A stretch of DNA of 64,000 nt, taken from positions 16,853 through 80,852 of the forward strand of contig NZ_JALGQE010000021.1 of NCBI RefSeq assembly GCF_022810405.1. Direction: 5' to 3'. Positions 15,193 to 24,013 of this stretch are shown here, piece after piece. The notes beneath the pieces were generated by a model, which saw only the letters and a list, made by a program, of their open reading frames with translations, searched no databases and was not told where the DNA came from. A program made the position numbers and the translations under genes. Numbering within the stretch: position 1 is the first letter of the stretch; each line of letters starts with the position of its first letter. This DNA comes from Rhodococcus sp. ARC_M5. GTDB taxonomy: Bacteria > Actinomycetota > Actinomycetes > Mycobacteriales > Mycobacteriaceae.

Positions 15193-15266
15193 CAGTACCC
15201 CTGATGGTGCCCGGTCACAACAGCGGAAACCGCCCTCGAAGGACCAGCCTCGAAGAGAAGGTCGCC

Positions 15267-16514
15267 ATGACCCCGAAGAAGACCGACTCGGTCGATACCG
15301 AGCCGAAGAAGGAATCCCGATCACTGGCCGGACTGCAGCGGTTCGGTCGCAGCCTCATGCTCCCGATCGCTGTTCTGCCCGCCGCCGGAATCCTGCTCCG
15401 TCTCGGTCAGGACGACCTGCTGGGTAGATTCAGCGCGCTGGAGACGGCCGCCGCGGTCATCTCTGCGGCAGGTCAGGAGGTATTCACCTGGCTTCCGCTC
15501 ATCTTCGCAGTCGGTATCGCCATCGGCTGGGCCAAGAAGTCCGACGGGTCGACCGCACTCGCTGCTGTGGTCGGCTACATGGTCATGAACGGTGTGTTCA
15601 CGGCAATGTCGCCGGTTGTGCTCGACGGGGAGGTCGATGCCAACGGTGATCCGGCTGTGATCGACTACGGGGTCCTGGCGGGCATCGTGATCGGACTGCT
15701 CTCGGCCATCCTCTGGCAACGGTTCTATCGCCAGAAGTTGCCCGACTACCTCGGCTTCTTCAGCGGCCGCCGGCTCGTGCCGATCATGACGGCGATCACG
15801 GGTCTCGTTGTCGCCGTGATCATGTCGTTCGTATACCCGCTCTTCTACAGTGCCCTCCAATGGGTCGGCAATACGGTCGCCGACCACAGCGTTGTGGGCA
15901 GCGGAATCTACGGTTTCGCCAACCGCATGCTCATTCCGACCGGACTGCACCACATTCTGAATTCCGTTGTCTGGTTCCTCGTCGGCGACTACCAGGATGC
16001 GAGCGGCCAGCTGGTGCGCGGCGACCTCAACCGGTTTTTCGCCGGCGACCCGTCTGCCGGAGTGTTCATGACCGGATTCTTCCCGATCATGATGTTCGCC
16101 CTTCCCGCTGCGGCATTTGCGATTTACCGCAACGCCAAGCCGTCGCAGAAGAAGATCGTCGGCGGAATCATGTTGTCCACCGGTCTGACTGCCTTCGTCA
16201 CCGGGATCACCGAGCCGCTCGAGTACTCGTTCATGTTCGTCGCCTGGCCGCTCTACATCATTCACGCGGTCCTGACCGGAACGTCGATGGCGCTGACCAA
16301 TGCCCTCGGAATCCACGACGGCTTCTTCTTCTCCGCCGGTGGCATCGACTACCTCCTGAACTACGGGATCGCCACCAAGGCGTGGTTGCTCATTCCCATC
16401 GGACTCGTGTACGCGGTGATCTACTACTTCCTGTTCAGCTTCGTCATCAAGAAGTGGAATCTTCGTACCCCCGGCCGTGAGGACGACGCAGTACTCGAGC
16501 CCGATCGGGCATGA
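15267..16514 (+). CDS. nagE: PTS system EIIC component, N-acetylglucosamine-type permease
   Basis: The 415-residue membrane permease has about ten helices. After a basic N-terminus, SLAGLQRFGRSLMLPIAVLPAAGILLRLG is the usual EIIC(Glc) start. The substrate-site motif GITEPLEYSFMF lies near residue 315, followed by GIHDGFFFSAGGIDYLLNYG. GAAGAGAAGG precedes the ATG at 15267. Downstream nagA overlaps by ATGA and nagB follows, so the imported sugar is most likely GlcNAc, which arrives as GlcNAc-6-phosphate. EIIA and EIIB are on the opposite strand next door. Confidence 0.88.
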   Translation: MTPKKTDSVDTEPKKESRSLAGLQRFGRSLMLPIAVLPAAGILLRLGQDDLLGRFSALETAAAVISAAGQEVFTWLPLIFAVGIAIGWAKKSDGSTALAAVVGYMVMNGVFTAMSPVVLDGEVDANGDPAVIDYGVLAGIVIGLLSAILWQRFYRQKLPDYLGFFSGRRLVPIMTAITGLVVAVIMSFVYPLFYSALQWVGNTVADHSVVGSGIYGFANRMLIPTGLHHILNSVVWFLVGDYQDASGQLVRGDLNRFFAGDPSAGVFMTGFFPIMMFALPAAAFAIYRNAKPSQKKIVGGIMLSTGLTAFVTGITEPLEYSFMFVAWPLYIIHAVLTGTSMALTNALGIHDGFFFSAGGIDYLLNYGIATKAWLLIPIGLVYAVIYYFLFSFVIKKWNLRTPGREDDAVLEPDRA

Positions 16515-17695
16515 CCGCTCCGGCTACGACCACGCTGAGAGGGCGGGTCGTCACGCGCGACGAGGTGATCGAGGACGGCGTTCTCGCGTTGGCGGGAGAC
16601 CGGATCGAGTGGGTCGGTCCGGTTTCGGCGTGGGTCGGTGACGCTGCACCACAGTCGAATGCGACGATCCTGCCCGGGCTGGTCGATCTGCACTGCCACG
16701 GCGGGGCAGGGGCATCGTTCCCGGATTCACCGGCCGCCGATCTCATGACGGCGGTGCGGCATCACCGCTCCGGAGGCACCACGACGATGCTCGCCTCGCT
16801 GGTGTCGGCACCGCCCGAACGGCTGATCGCGCAGACGTCGCTGTTGGCCGACCTGTACGAGTCCGGTGACATCGCCGGGATCCACATCGAGGGGCCGTTT
16901 CTGTCGGTCGCCCGCTGCGGCGCACAGGATCCGGCGTCGCTGCGCAGCGGGGATCCCGGACTGCTGCGCGACATTGTCGGCGCAGGCCGAGGAGCGGTGC
17001 GGTCGATGACCCTCGCACCCGAGGTCGACGGGTTCGCTGCCATCGCAGAGATGTTGCGAGAGAACGACATACTGCCGAGCATCGGGCACACGGACGCAGA
17101 TGCACTCACCACCCGCCGCGGTATCCGGGCACTGGGGAGCGGGCCGATCACGGCCACGCACCTCTTCAACGGAATGCCGACCTGGCATCATCGATCACCA
17201 GGGCCGGTGAGCGAATGCTTGGCCGCCGCGGCCCGCGGCGGCATGGTGCTCGAATTGATCGGAGACGGAGTACATCTCGCCGACGAGACCGTGCGCGCCG
17301 TGTTCGATCTCGTCGGCGGCACACGGATCGCTCTGGTGTCCGACGCGATGGCCGCGGCCGGTATGTCGGACGGCCGCTACCGACTCGGACCACTGGACGT
17401 GACCGTCCACCACTCGGTCGCACGATTGTCTCGCGACACCGATCCCGAGACGGCACCGATCGCGGGTGGGACTGCGACCGTGCTGGATCTGGTGCGCCGG
17501 GCCGTGCAGGACGCCGGCGTGCCCCTGGTCGAGGCGGTGCGGGCCGCGTCGTCGACTCCGGCCACGACGATCGGCCTCGGCTCCGACGTCGGTTGCCTCG
17601 AACAGGGTATGAGAGCCGACGTGCTGGTGGTCGACGCAGCGTTCGAGCCGATACAGGTGATCAGAAGCGGAACTGCGATCAGGGAGGACAGTTAG
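16511..17695 (+). CDS. nagA: N-acetylglucosamine-6-phosphate deacetylase
   Basis: The 394-residue amidohydrolase removes acetate from GlcNAc-6-phosphate in the cytoplasm. The family's motifs are all visible: GLVDLHCHGGAG near residue 56, IHIEGPFLS near 122, the metal-ligand segment SIGHTDAD near 190, THLFNGM near 215, and LVSDAMAAAG with the catalytic Asp near 280. It overlaps the EIIC gene by 4 bases and is followed directly by nagB, forming the import-deacetylation-deamination route. Confidence 0.92.
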   Translation: MTAPATTTLRGRVVTRDEVIEDGVLALAGDRIEWVGPVSAWVGDAAPQSNATILPGLVDLHCHGGAGASFPDSPAADLMTAVRHHRSGGTTTMLASLVSAPPERLIAQTSLLADLYESGDIAGIHIEGPFLSVARCGAQDPASLRSGDPGLLRDIVGAGRGAVRSMTLAPEVDGFAAIAEMLRENDILPSIGHTDADALTTRRGIRALGSGPITATHLFNGMPTWHHRSPGPVSECLAAAARGGMVLELIGDGVHLADETVRAVFDLVGGTRIALVSDAMAAAGMSDGRYRLGPLDVTVHHSVARLSRDTDPETAPIAGGTATVLDLVRRAVQDAGVPLVEAVRAASSTPATTIGLGSDVGCLEQGMRADVLVVDAAFEPIQVIRSGTAIREDS

Positions 17696-18508
17696 ATGGA
17701 GATAGTGATCCTCGATGGGGTCGACGCAGTGGACCGCACGGCCGCCGACATCGTCGAACGAGTGGTACGAGCCGATCCGGCCGCCAACCCGGGTCGTTCC
17801 GCCGGCTCCACTGCTGTCCTGGGCCTGGCAACCGGGTCCACCCCGGTGGGTACCTATCGCGAATTGGCGCGACGGCATCGGGAGGACGGCCTGTCGTTCG
17901 CGCGATGCCGAGCCTTCCTGCTCGACGAATACATCGGACTGTCGAAAACGGCGGAGCAGTCCTACTTTTCGTTCATTCGGCAGAACTTCGTCGACCACGT
18001 CGATCTGGACGACGCCGCGGTGTTCTCGCCCGACGGCGACGCAGACGACATCGCGGCCGAGGCGCAGCGGTACGACGCGGCGATAGCGGCCGCCGGCGGC
18101 ATCGATGTGCAGATCCTCGGAATCGGCACCGACGGACACATCGGCTTCAACGAGCCCGGGTCGTCATTGAGATCGCGGACGCGGGTGAAGACGCTGACCG
18201 AACAGACTCGCGTCGACAATGCGCGCTTCTTCGACTCCCCGGAGGACGTGCCGCATCACGTACTGACGCAGGGGTTGGGCACCATCGACGAGGCGCGTCA
18301 CCTCGTGTTGATCGCAACGGGGGAGTCGAAAGCGGACGCAGTGGCTGCCGCCGTCGAAGGACCGCTGACGGCGTTCTGCCCCGCGTCGACGATCCAATGG
18401 CACCCGCACGCGACGGTGCTGCTGGACGAGGCGGCGGCGTCGTCGCTCGCACTCGCGGAGTACTACCGGTACGCCTATGCCAACAAGCCCCGGTGGCAGC
18501 ACCTGTGA
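17696..18508 (+). CDS. nagB: Glucosamine-6-phosphate deaminase
   Basis: The 270-residue protein converts glucosamine-6-phosphate to fructose-6-phosphate and ammonia. It shows VLGLATGSTPVGTYREL (substrate loop), CRAFLLDEYIGL with the catalytic Asp, and GIGTDGHIGFNEPGSS with the Asp/His pair. The C-terminal LDEAAASSLALAEYYRYAY is typical. The ATG follows the nagA stop with no gap. Its stop lies 1 base from the convergent AroE-like stop, with no visible terminator between. Confidence 0.92.
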   Translation: MEIVILDGVDAVDRTAADIVERVVRADPAANPGRSAGSTAVLGLATGSTPVGTYRELARRHREDGLSFARCRAFLLDEYIGLSKTAEQSYFSFIRQNFVDHVDLDDAAVFSPDGDADDIAAEAQRYDAAIAAAGGIDVQILGIGTDGHIGFNEPGSSLRSRTRVKTLTEQTRVDNARFFDSPEDVPHHVLTQGLGTIDEARHLVLIATGESKADAVAAAVEGPLTAFCPASTIQWHPHATVLLDEAAASSLALAEYYRYAYANKPRWQHL

Positions 18509-18509
18509 G

Positions 18510-19337
18510 TCAGCGGCGCGAGAATTCCGATGCGCGCGTGATCTGCTCGTCCGACGGCCGCACTCCGGTGTAGAGGACGAACTGCTCTGCGGCCTGCAGG
18601 GCGATGACCTGAGCGCCCGTGATCACGGGCTTGTTCGCCGCTCGGGCGGCAACGATGAGCGGGGTCTCCGACGGCATGGCGACGACGTCGAACACGGCGC
18701 CGGCTGCATCGACCTGCTGTTCGGAGAACGGTGTGGAGTCGGCGTCGGGCCCACCGGCCATCCCCACCGGAGTCACGTTCACCAGCAGGTCTGCACCGAC
18801 TGCGTCGGCCGACCAGTCGTATCCGTAGGACTCGGCGAGGGCCGGCCCGGTGATCGCGTTGCGGGCAACGACGGTGCCGCGGGTGAAGCCCGAATCACGA
18901 AGTGCGGCGACGACAGCCTTCGCCATGCCGCCGCTCCCGGTCACCGCAACCGACCAGTCCGTCGAAAAATCGCTCGCGGCGAGTAGGTTCGCGACAGCCT
19001 GGTAGTCGGTGTTGTAGGCATGCAGAACGCCGTGCTCGTTGACGATGGTGTTGACGGACTCGATCGCGCTCGCCGACTCGTGCATAACGTCGACCAGTTC
19101 GATCACATCCTCCTTGAACGGCATGGACACGGCGCAGCCTCGAATGCCCAGCGCGCGAACGCCTCCCACTGCGGCGGCAAGATCGGTGGTGGTGAACGCC
19201 TTGTAGACGAAGTTCAGATCCAACTCGTCGTAGAGGTAGTTGTGAAAGCGCGTTCCGATGTTGCTCGGTCGGCCGGACAGAGACATGCAGAGCTGAGTCT
19301 CACGGTCGAGGAAGCTGCGCGAGTGTGCCGTTGACAT
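18510..19337 (-). CDS. Shikimate dehydrogenase-family protein (AroE-like)
   Basis: The 275-residue product has the two-domain AroE layout. The substrate domain contains CMSLSGRPSNIGTRFHNYLY, the catalytic Lys in SMPFKEDVIE and the Asp in YNTDYQAV. The NADP(H) Rossmann domain has VAVTGSGGMAKAVVAAL near residue 130. The ATG ending at 19337 has AAGGTGAGAACG upstream. It stands outside any aro cluster, and similar proteins occur as second copies in actinobacteria. A role in quinate/shikimate turnover rather than the main aromatic pathway is possible. Confidence 0.8.
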   Translation of the reverse strand: MSTAHSRSFLDRETQLCMSLSGRPSNIGTRFHNYLYDELDLNFVYKAFTTTDLAAAVGGVRALGIRGCAVSMPFKEDVIELVDVMHESASAIESVNTIVNEHGVLHAYNTDYQAVANLLAASDFSTDWSVAVTGSGGMAKAVVAALRDSGFTRGTVVARNAITGPALAESYGYDWSADAVGADLLVNVTPVGMAGGPDADSTPFSEQQVDAAGAVFDVVAMPSETPLIVAARAANKPVITGAQVIALQAAEQFVLYTGVRPSDEQITRASEFSRR

Positions 19338-19347
19338 CGTTCTCACC

Positions 19348-20070
19348 TTACGCCGCGCACGTCGAGGCGACCGAAGCGAGAACACCCTGATCGGCCTGCG
19401 TGATCGGCAGTTCGTACTGGGCGGCGACCGAGAGATACTTGCCCGCGTAGAAGCAGTGGTAGGCCGCGTTCGGTGGTAGCCACTGCGACGGTGTCTTGTC
19501 GCTCTTGCTCTGGTTGTCAGCCCCGTTGACCGCGAGCAGATTGAACGCCACGTCGTTGGCGAACCGAATGCGCTTGTCCGGCAACCACGTGTTCGCGCCC
19601 ATGTCCCAGGCGGCGGACAGGGGGTAGACGTGGTCGATCTGGATTTTTCCGGCGTCGGACTTGGTGAACAGCATCCGCTCGCCGGAGTACGGATCTGCGA
19701 GCGAACCCGCCAGCACGACGCAGTTGCGGGTGCCTGCCCGGAACTCGACCTCGGTCATCGACAGCGCCAGGACGTTGTCGCGGGTACCGCAGCCGTCGTG
19801 ACCGCCCGGCCCGTCGTAGTCGTCCGTCCACGCCGGGCCGAACACACACCCTTCACCGCTCTTGCATCCACGCTCGTAGCCGAGGGCATCGGGTCGCGCG
19901 GCGACCACGCGAACCTGGGCGAGCAGCTCCTCGATCTGTGAGCGAGTAGGACTACCCGGAGCCGGTTCGGCGGGGGAGAAACCAGGAACGACGGGCCGGT
20001 CGCACGAGCCGAACACAGCCATCACCGCCGTAGCGACCACCAGCAGGACCGCTACCCACAGTTTTCTCAC
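19348..20070 (-). CDS. Secreted HNH-family nuclease-like protein (GmrSD/DUF1524 C-terminal type)
   Basis: From the GTG at 20070 the protein has 240 residues. An N-terminal hydrophobic segment ending VMAVFGSC looks like a signal peptide, perhaps a lipoprotein since a Cys follows, though the lipobox is imperfect. The mature part contains the HNH core KIQIDHVYPLSAAWDMGANTW near residue 150, then RIRFANDVAFNLLAV and KTPSQWLPPN. Such small exported HNH proteins are common in actinobacteria and of unknown role. Several cysteine pairs fit an extracytoplasmic fold. It lies 10 bases downstream of the AroE-like start region on the same strand, possibly co-transcribed. Confidence 0.75.
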   Translation of the reverse strand: MRKLWVAVLLVVATAVMAVFGSCDRPVVPGFSPAEPAPGSPTRSQIEELLAQVRVVAARPDALGYERGCKSGEGCVFGPAWTDDYDGPGGHDGCGTRDNVLALSMTEVEFRAGTRNCVVLAGSLADPYSGERMLFTKSDAGKIQIDHVYPLSAAWDMGANTWLPDKRIRFANDVAFNLLAVNGADNQSKSDKTPSQWLPPNAAYHCFYAGKYLSVAAQYELPITQADQGVLASVASTCAA

Positions 20071-20167
20071 ACACGTCCCATCGTCGATCTTCTCGGTCGG
20101 TCTTCGGTTCTTGCGACAGCAGTGTGCCGTACGGGGCCGACAGTGATCCGCTGCCGCGGAACCGGCG

Positions 20168-21073
20168 TCAGCGAACCTCGACGACGACCTTGCCGAGCAC
20201 GTGCCCGTTCTCGACGAGCGCGAGAGCCTCGCCTGCTCGCTCGAGCGGGAAGACATGGTCGATGCGCGGGCGAAGGACACCCGACGCGGTCAGATCCGCC
20301 AGCCGCGCGAATGCTGCGGTGCTGCGGTCACGTTCGACCCCGGAACCACCGAACTGGGCTGCCGACACCGGATCTGCGACGCTGACGATCGGTACCCCCG
20401 CCGTCACTGCGGTCGCGGCGGCGCGCAACGTCGCGCCTCCGACGAGATCGACGATGCCGGTCACCGGTCGCGAGATCGCGTCGACGAAGTCGGGGCCCGA
20501 TTCGACGAACTCGGCCCCGAGGCTCTCGATCCACTCCTGTTTACCTGCGCTCGCGACCGCGAGAACGTCGATCCCATCGGCTCGCGCGAGTTGCAGAACG
20601 GCCGAACCCACGCCGCCGCCCGCGCCGAGCACCAGGATGGAATCACCCACGACCGGATGAAGTCGGCGTAGCGCGTCGTACGCGGTGCCGGCTGCCACCG
20701 GAAGGGTGGCCGCGGCTGCCCACGAGACGGCCTCCGGCTTGTGTGCAGTGCTCGACGCGTTGAGCACGGTGTACTGCGCATAGCCTCCGAATCCCGCGGC
20801 GGTGGCTCCGAACACGTGGTCGCCGATCGGGAAGTCCACCACACCGGAGCCCGCCGCAACGACGGTGCCCGATACCTCCCGTCCCAGAACCGCGGGCAAG
20901 GTGATCTGCACGGTGTCCTTGCGATTGCCGGCCCGGACCTTCCAATCCGCTGGATTGACCCCGGCGGCATGGACCGCGACGAGAATTTGCCCGGGGCCCG
21001 GCTCCGCGACGGGTAGGTCGAGAAGGTGCTCGGTGTCGGGTCCGCCGTATTCGCTGAAGCCGTACGCGATCAT
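20168..21073 (-). CDS. Zinc-independent MDR-family NADP-dependent quinone oxidoreductase
   Basis: The 301-residue protein belongs to the medium-chain dehydrogenase/reductase superfamily, quinone-reductase branch. It starts MIAYGFSEYGGPDTEHLLDL, has VNPADWKVRAGN and the Rossmann motif ILVLGAGGGVGSAVLQLAR near residue 150, and ends with ENGHVLGKVVVEV. The cysteine/histidine zinc ligands of alcohol dehydrogenases are absent. A perfect 10-bp palindrome lies 11-41 bases upstream of the start. The open frame continues upstream without homology, so I use the ATG ending at 21073. Confidence 0.85.
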   Translation of the reverse strand: MIAYGFSEYGGPDTEHLLDLPVAEPGPGQILVAVHAAGVNPADWKVRAGNRKDTVQITLPAVLGREVSGTVVAAGSGVVDFPIGDHVFGATAAGFGGYAQYTVLNASSTAHKPEAVSWAAAATLPVAAGTAYDALRRLHPVVGDSILVLGAGGGVGSAVLQLARADGIDVLAVASAGKQEWIESLGAEFVESGPDFVDAISRPVTGIVDLVGGATLRAAATAVTAGVPIVSVADPVSAAQFGGSGVERDRSTAAFARLADLTASGVLRPRIDHVFPLERAGEALALVENGHVLGKVVVEVR

Positions 21074-21083
21074 GCGCCTACTG

Positions 21084-21114
21084 TGCCTTACCGGTCGGAT
21101 CGATCGGTAAGGCA
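21084..21114. promoter_or_regulatory. Perfect 10-bp inverted repeat, operator or leader hairpin
   Basis: TGCCTTACCG (21084-21093) and CGGTAAGGCA (21105-21114) are exact reverse complements separated by 11 bases. The element lies in the divergent gap between the quinone reductase (start 21073) and the helicase (start 21179). The size and symmetry fit a TetR/MarR-type operator for the reductase. No regulator gene is adjacent. Confidence 0.6.
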
Positions 21115-21178
21115 ACGCAGAGACTCGCTCGGAGCGCCTCGCCTCGGCGGTGTCGGTGCCTGCTGATTGGATGGACCG

Positions 21179-24013
21179 ATGTTGCACGGTCTGTGGTCCC
21201 CCGGTGCCGGGCTGATGCTGTGGGACGACGAAACCACCACCGGCGACGAACCCGCGCTGCCCCAGACTCACGCGCATGTCCTGACCAGAACGTTCCGGCA
21301 CCGTGCCGAGGTGTCGTTTCCGGCAGCGGGACGGAGAGCTACCGCGCCGGCCCCGGTGCAGGTTCCGGCCATCGCGCTCGCGCCGCACGATGCGGTCGAA
21401 TTACTGCTGCGGACGCCGTCCGAGCACGCGTTGATCTCTGGTGATCTCCGCTATCTGGCGCACGTCGCCCGCGGAATCGAACGCTGGGTCCGTGGCGGCC
21501 GCGTCGTTCCGGCCCTGAAGTTGATGGACGGGCAGTGGTGGCCTCGCTGGCGTCTGGTCGGCGGCGAACGTCAACGCGCCTGGGCAAGCGAGCTCGCCGT
21601 CGCGATGCCGTCCGTGCAGCGCGCCGGCGAGCGGCCCAAGAGGATTCTCGACGACATGGTCGAAGAGCTCACCGATCCGATCGTCAGATCGGTTCTGGGC
21701 AGACCCGACTCGGAACATCCGCTGTTGTCGGCCCTGATTCGCGATGATCCATATCCCGATGGCACTCAACAGATTTCGACGCTGCTCGAGAACTGGCGCG
21801 GAAGCCTCACCGTCGACGAGCCGTCCCTGGTGCTACGCCTGCTCGAACCCGATGACGACGAGGTCGCCGCCGAGAGCGCCTCCCCGGAAGAGGTGGAGTC
21901 GTACTGGACGCTGCAGGTGTGTCTGCGCGCCGACGGCGAAGCGCCGCGACCTGTTCCGATGAGCCGCAAGGTCGACGCGACCCTGCTGTCGATCGCAGTG
22001 CGCAAACTCGGCGAGGCCGTGGCGGCGTACCCGAGGCTGCGTGATCTGCCGTCGCAGGAAGGCACCCTCGATCTGTTGCTTCCGACGTCGGTGGTCATCG
22101 ACCTCGTCGAGCACGGTGCGACGGCACTGCAGGCCACCGGTACGACGGTTCTGCTTCCTCGGGCCTGGACGAGATTGGATCCGTCGATGCGGTTGCGCGT
22201 CGAGTCACCCGCGGTGACGAAAGCGGCCGCCGACAGGGCGGTCGGCATGGACGAATTGGTGTCGTACGACTGGCAACTCCAACTCGGCGACATGGTGCTC
22301 ACCGAGGCGGAGATGAACAGGCTCGCCGTCTCGAAGGGCGATCTCGTCAGGCTCCGCGGTCAGTGGGTGTTGGCCGACGGCGGTCAACTCGCGCGGGCCG
22401 CCAAGTACGTTGCCGAGCATCACGGCGACGGGACTGCACTGAGCACGCTGATTCGCGAGATGACGCTGGCCGATCCACCGCCGGCTCCGGTCCAGGACAT
22501 CCGAGCCACCGGGTGGGCGGCCACGTTGCTCGAACCCGGTGCGGTGCCGGAGACCATCCCCGTACCGGCCGGTGTGAACGCGACTCTGCGGCCGTATCAG
22601 CAGCGTGGGCTCGATTGGCTCGCGTTCATGAGTCGGCTCGGTCTCGGAGCGGTACTCGCCGACGACATGGGGCTCGGCAAGACGCTGCAGGTGCTGACCC
22701 TGCTCGCGCACGAACGCAGTCCGATGCCGACGCTACTGGTGGCCCCGATGTCGGTGGTCGGTAACTGGCAGCGTGAGGCGGCGAAATTTACTCCGGCACT
22801 GCGAGTTCTGGTGCACCACGGGCCGGCTCGGTCCAAGGGCGAGGAGCTCGATCGGGCGATCGCCGAACACGATCTGATCGTCACCACGTACGCCCTGATG
22901 GCCAAGGATCGCGAGCAGCTCGCCGAGCAGACGTGGCGTCGAGTGGTCCTCGACGAGGCGCAGCACATCAAGAACTCGGGCACCGTTCAGGCCAAGGCTG
23001 CGCTCGCCATCCCCGCTGACCACAAGTTGGCACTCACCGGAACGCCCGTGGAGAACCGGCTGGACGAACTGAGGTCCATTCTCGACTTCGCCAATCCGGG
23101 CATGCTGGGCCGGCCGTCCGACTTTCGGAAGCGATTCTCGGTTCCCATCGAGCGCGAGAACGACGAGAACGCCGTCTCACGGCTGCGCGCCATCACCTCT
23201 CCGTTCATTCTGCGCCGCGTCAAGACCGATCCGACGGTCATCTCGGACCTACCCGAGAAGAACGAGATGACCGTGCGGGCCAACCTCACCGCCGAGCAGG
23301 CTGCGCTGTACAAGGCGGTCGTCGACGAGATGATGGCGCAGATCGCCGATGCGAAAGGCATGAAGCGCAAGGGGGCCGTCCTGTCTGCGCTCACCCGTCT
23401 CAAGCAGGTGTGCAACCACCCCGCCCATTTCCTGTCCGACGGCTCGCCGGTGCTCAAGAGGGGACAGCATCGCTCGGGCAAGATCGGTTTGGTGGAGGAC
23501 ATGCTCGATTCGATTCTGGGCGACAACGAGAAGGCGTTGTTGTTCACGCAGTTCCGGGAGTTCGGTGAGCTCGTGGCACCGTACTTCGCCGAGCGATTCG
23601 GCACCGCGGTGCCGTTCCTGCACGGTGGTGTGAGCAAGTCCAAGCGCGACGAAATGGTGGAGAACTTCCAGAGCGGTGACGGTCCGCCGATCATGATGCT
23701 CTCGCTCAAGGCCGGCGGCACCGGGTTGAATCTGACGGCCGCCAATCATGTTGTTCATCTGGATCGTTGGTGGAACCCTGCGGTGGAGAATCAGGCGACC
23801 GACCGGGCTTTTCGCATCGGCCAGCGTAAGAACGTCGAGGTGCGCAAACTGCTGTGCGTGGGCACCGTGGAGGAACGGATCGACTCGATGCTCGTCTCCA
23901 AGCAGGATCTGGCGAATCTGGCGGTGGGCACCGGCGAGAACTGGGTGACCGAAATGGACACCGCGGAACTGCAGGAGCTGTTTCGCCTCAGTGAGGATGC
24001 GGTGGGGGAGTGA
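21179..24013 (+). CDS. SNF2-family DEAD/DEAH-box helicase-like ATPase
   Basis: The 944-residue protein has a long N-terminal SNF2-associated region (residues 1-440) followed by the two RecA-like lobes. Walker A is in VLADDMGLGKTLQVLTLLAHE near residue 495, and Walker B is VLDEAQHIKN near 585. LTGTPVENRLDELRSILDF is motif III, and the C-terminal lobe has LSLKAGGTGLNLTAANHVVHLDRWWNPAVENQ with QATDRAFRIGQ. I use the ATG at 21179; a TTG four codons earlier is possible. It moves on or remodels DNA-protein complexes. Its stop overlaps the next gene, a SWIM zinc-finger protein, a partnership widespread in bacteria. Confidence 0.9.
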   Translation: MLHGLWSPGAGLMLWDDETTTGDEPALPQTHAHVLTRTFRHRAEVSFPAAGRRATAPAPVQVPAIALAPHDAVELLLRTPSEHALISGDLRYLAHVARGIERWVRGGRVVPALKLMDGQWWPRWRLVGGERQRAWASELAVAMPSVQRAGERPKRILDDMVEELTDPIVRSVLGRPDSEHPLLSALIRDDPYPDGTQQISTLLENWRGSLTVDEPSLVLRLLEPDDDEVAAESASPEEVESYWTLQVCLRADGEAPRPVPMSRKVDATLLSIAVRKLGEAVAAYPRLRDLPSQEGTLDLLLPTSVVIDLVEHGATALQATGTTVLLPRAWTRLDPSMRLRVESPAVTKAAADRAVGMDELVSYDWQLQLGDMVLTEAEMNRLAVSKGDLVRLRGQWVLADGGQLARAAKYVAEHHGDGTALSTLIREMTLADPPPAPVQDIRATGWAATLLEPGAVPETIPVPAGVNATLRPYQQRGLDWLAFMSRLGLGAVLADDMGLGKTLQVLTLLAHERSPMPTLLVAPMSVVGNWQREAAKFTPALRVLVHHGPARSKGEELDRAIAEHDLIVTTYALMAKDREQLAEQTWRRVVLDEAQHIKNSGTVQAKAALAIPADHKLALTGTPVENRLDELRSILDFANPGMLGRPSDFRKRFSVPIERENDENAVSRLRAITSPFILRRVKTDPTVISDLPEKNEMTVRANLTAEQAALYKAVVDEMMAQIADAKGMKRKGAVLSALTRLKQVCNHPAHFLSDGSPVLKRGQHRSGKIGLVEDMLDSILGDNEKALLFTQFREFGELVAPYFAERFGTAVPFLHGGVSKSKRDEMVENFQSGDGPPIMMLSLKAGGTGLNLTAANHVVHLDRWWNPAVENQATDRAFRIGQRKNVEVRKLLCVGTVEERIDSMLVSKQDLANLAVGTGENWVTEMDTAELQELFRLSEDAVGE

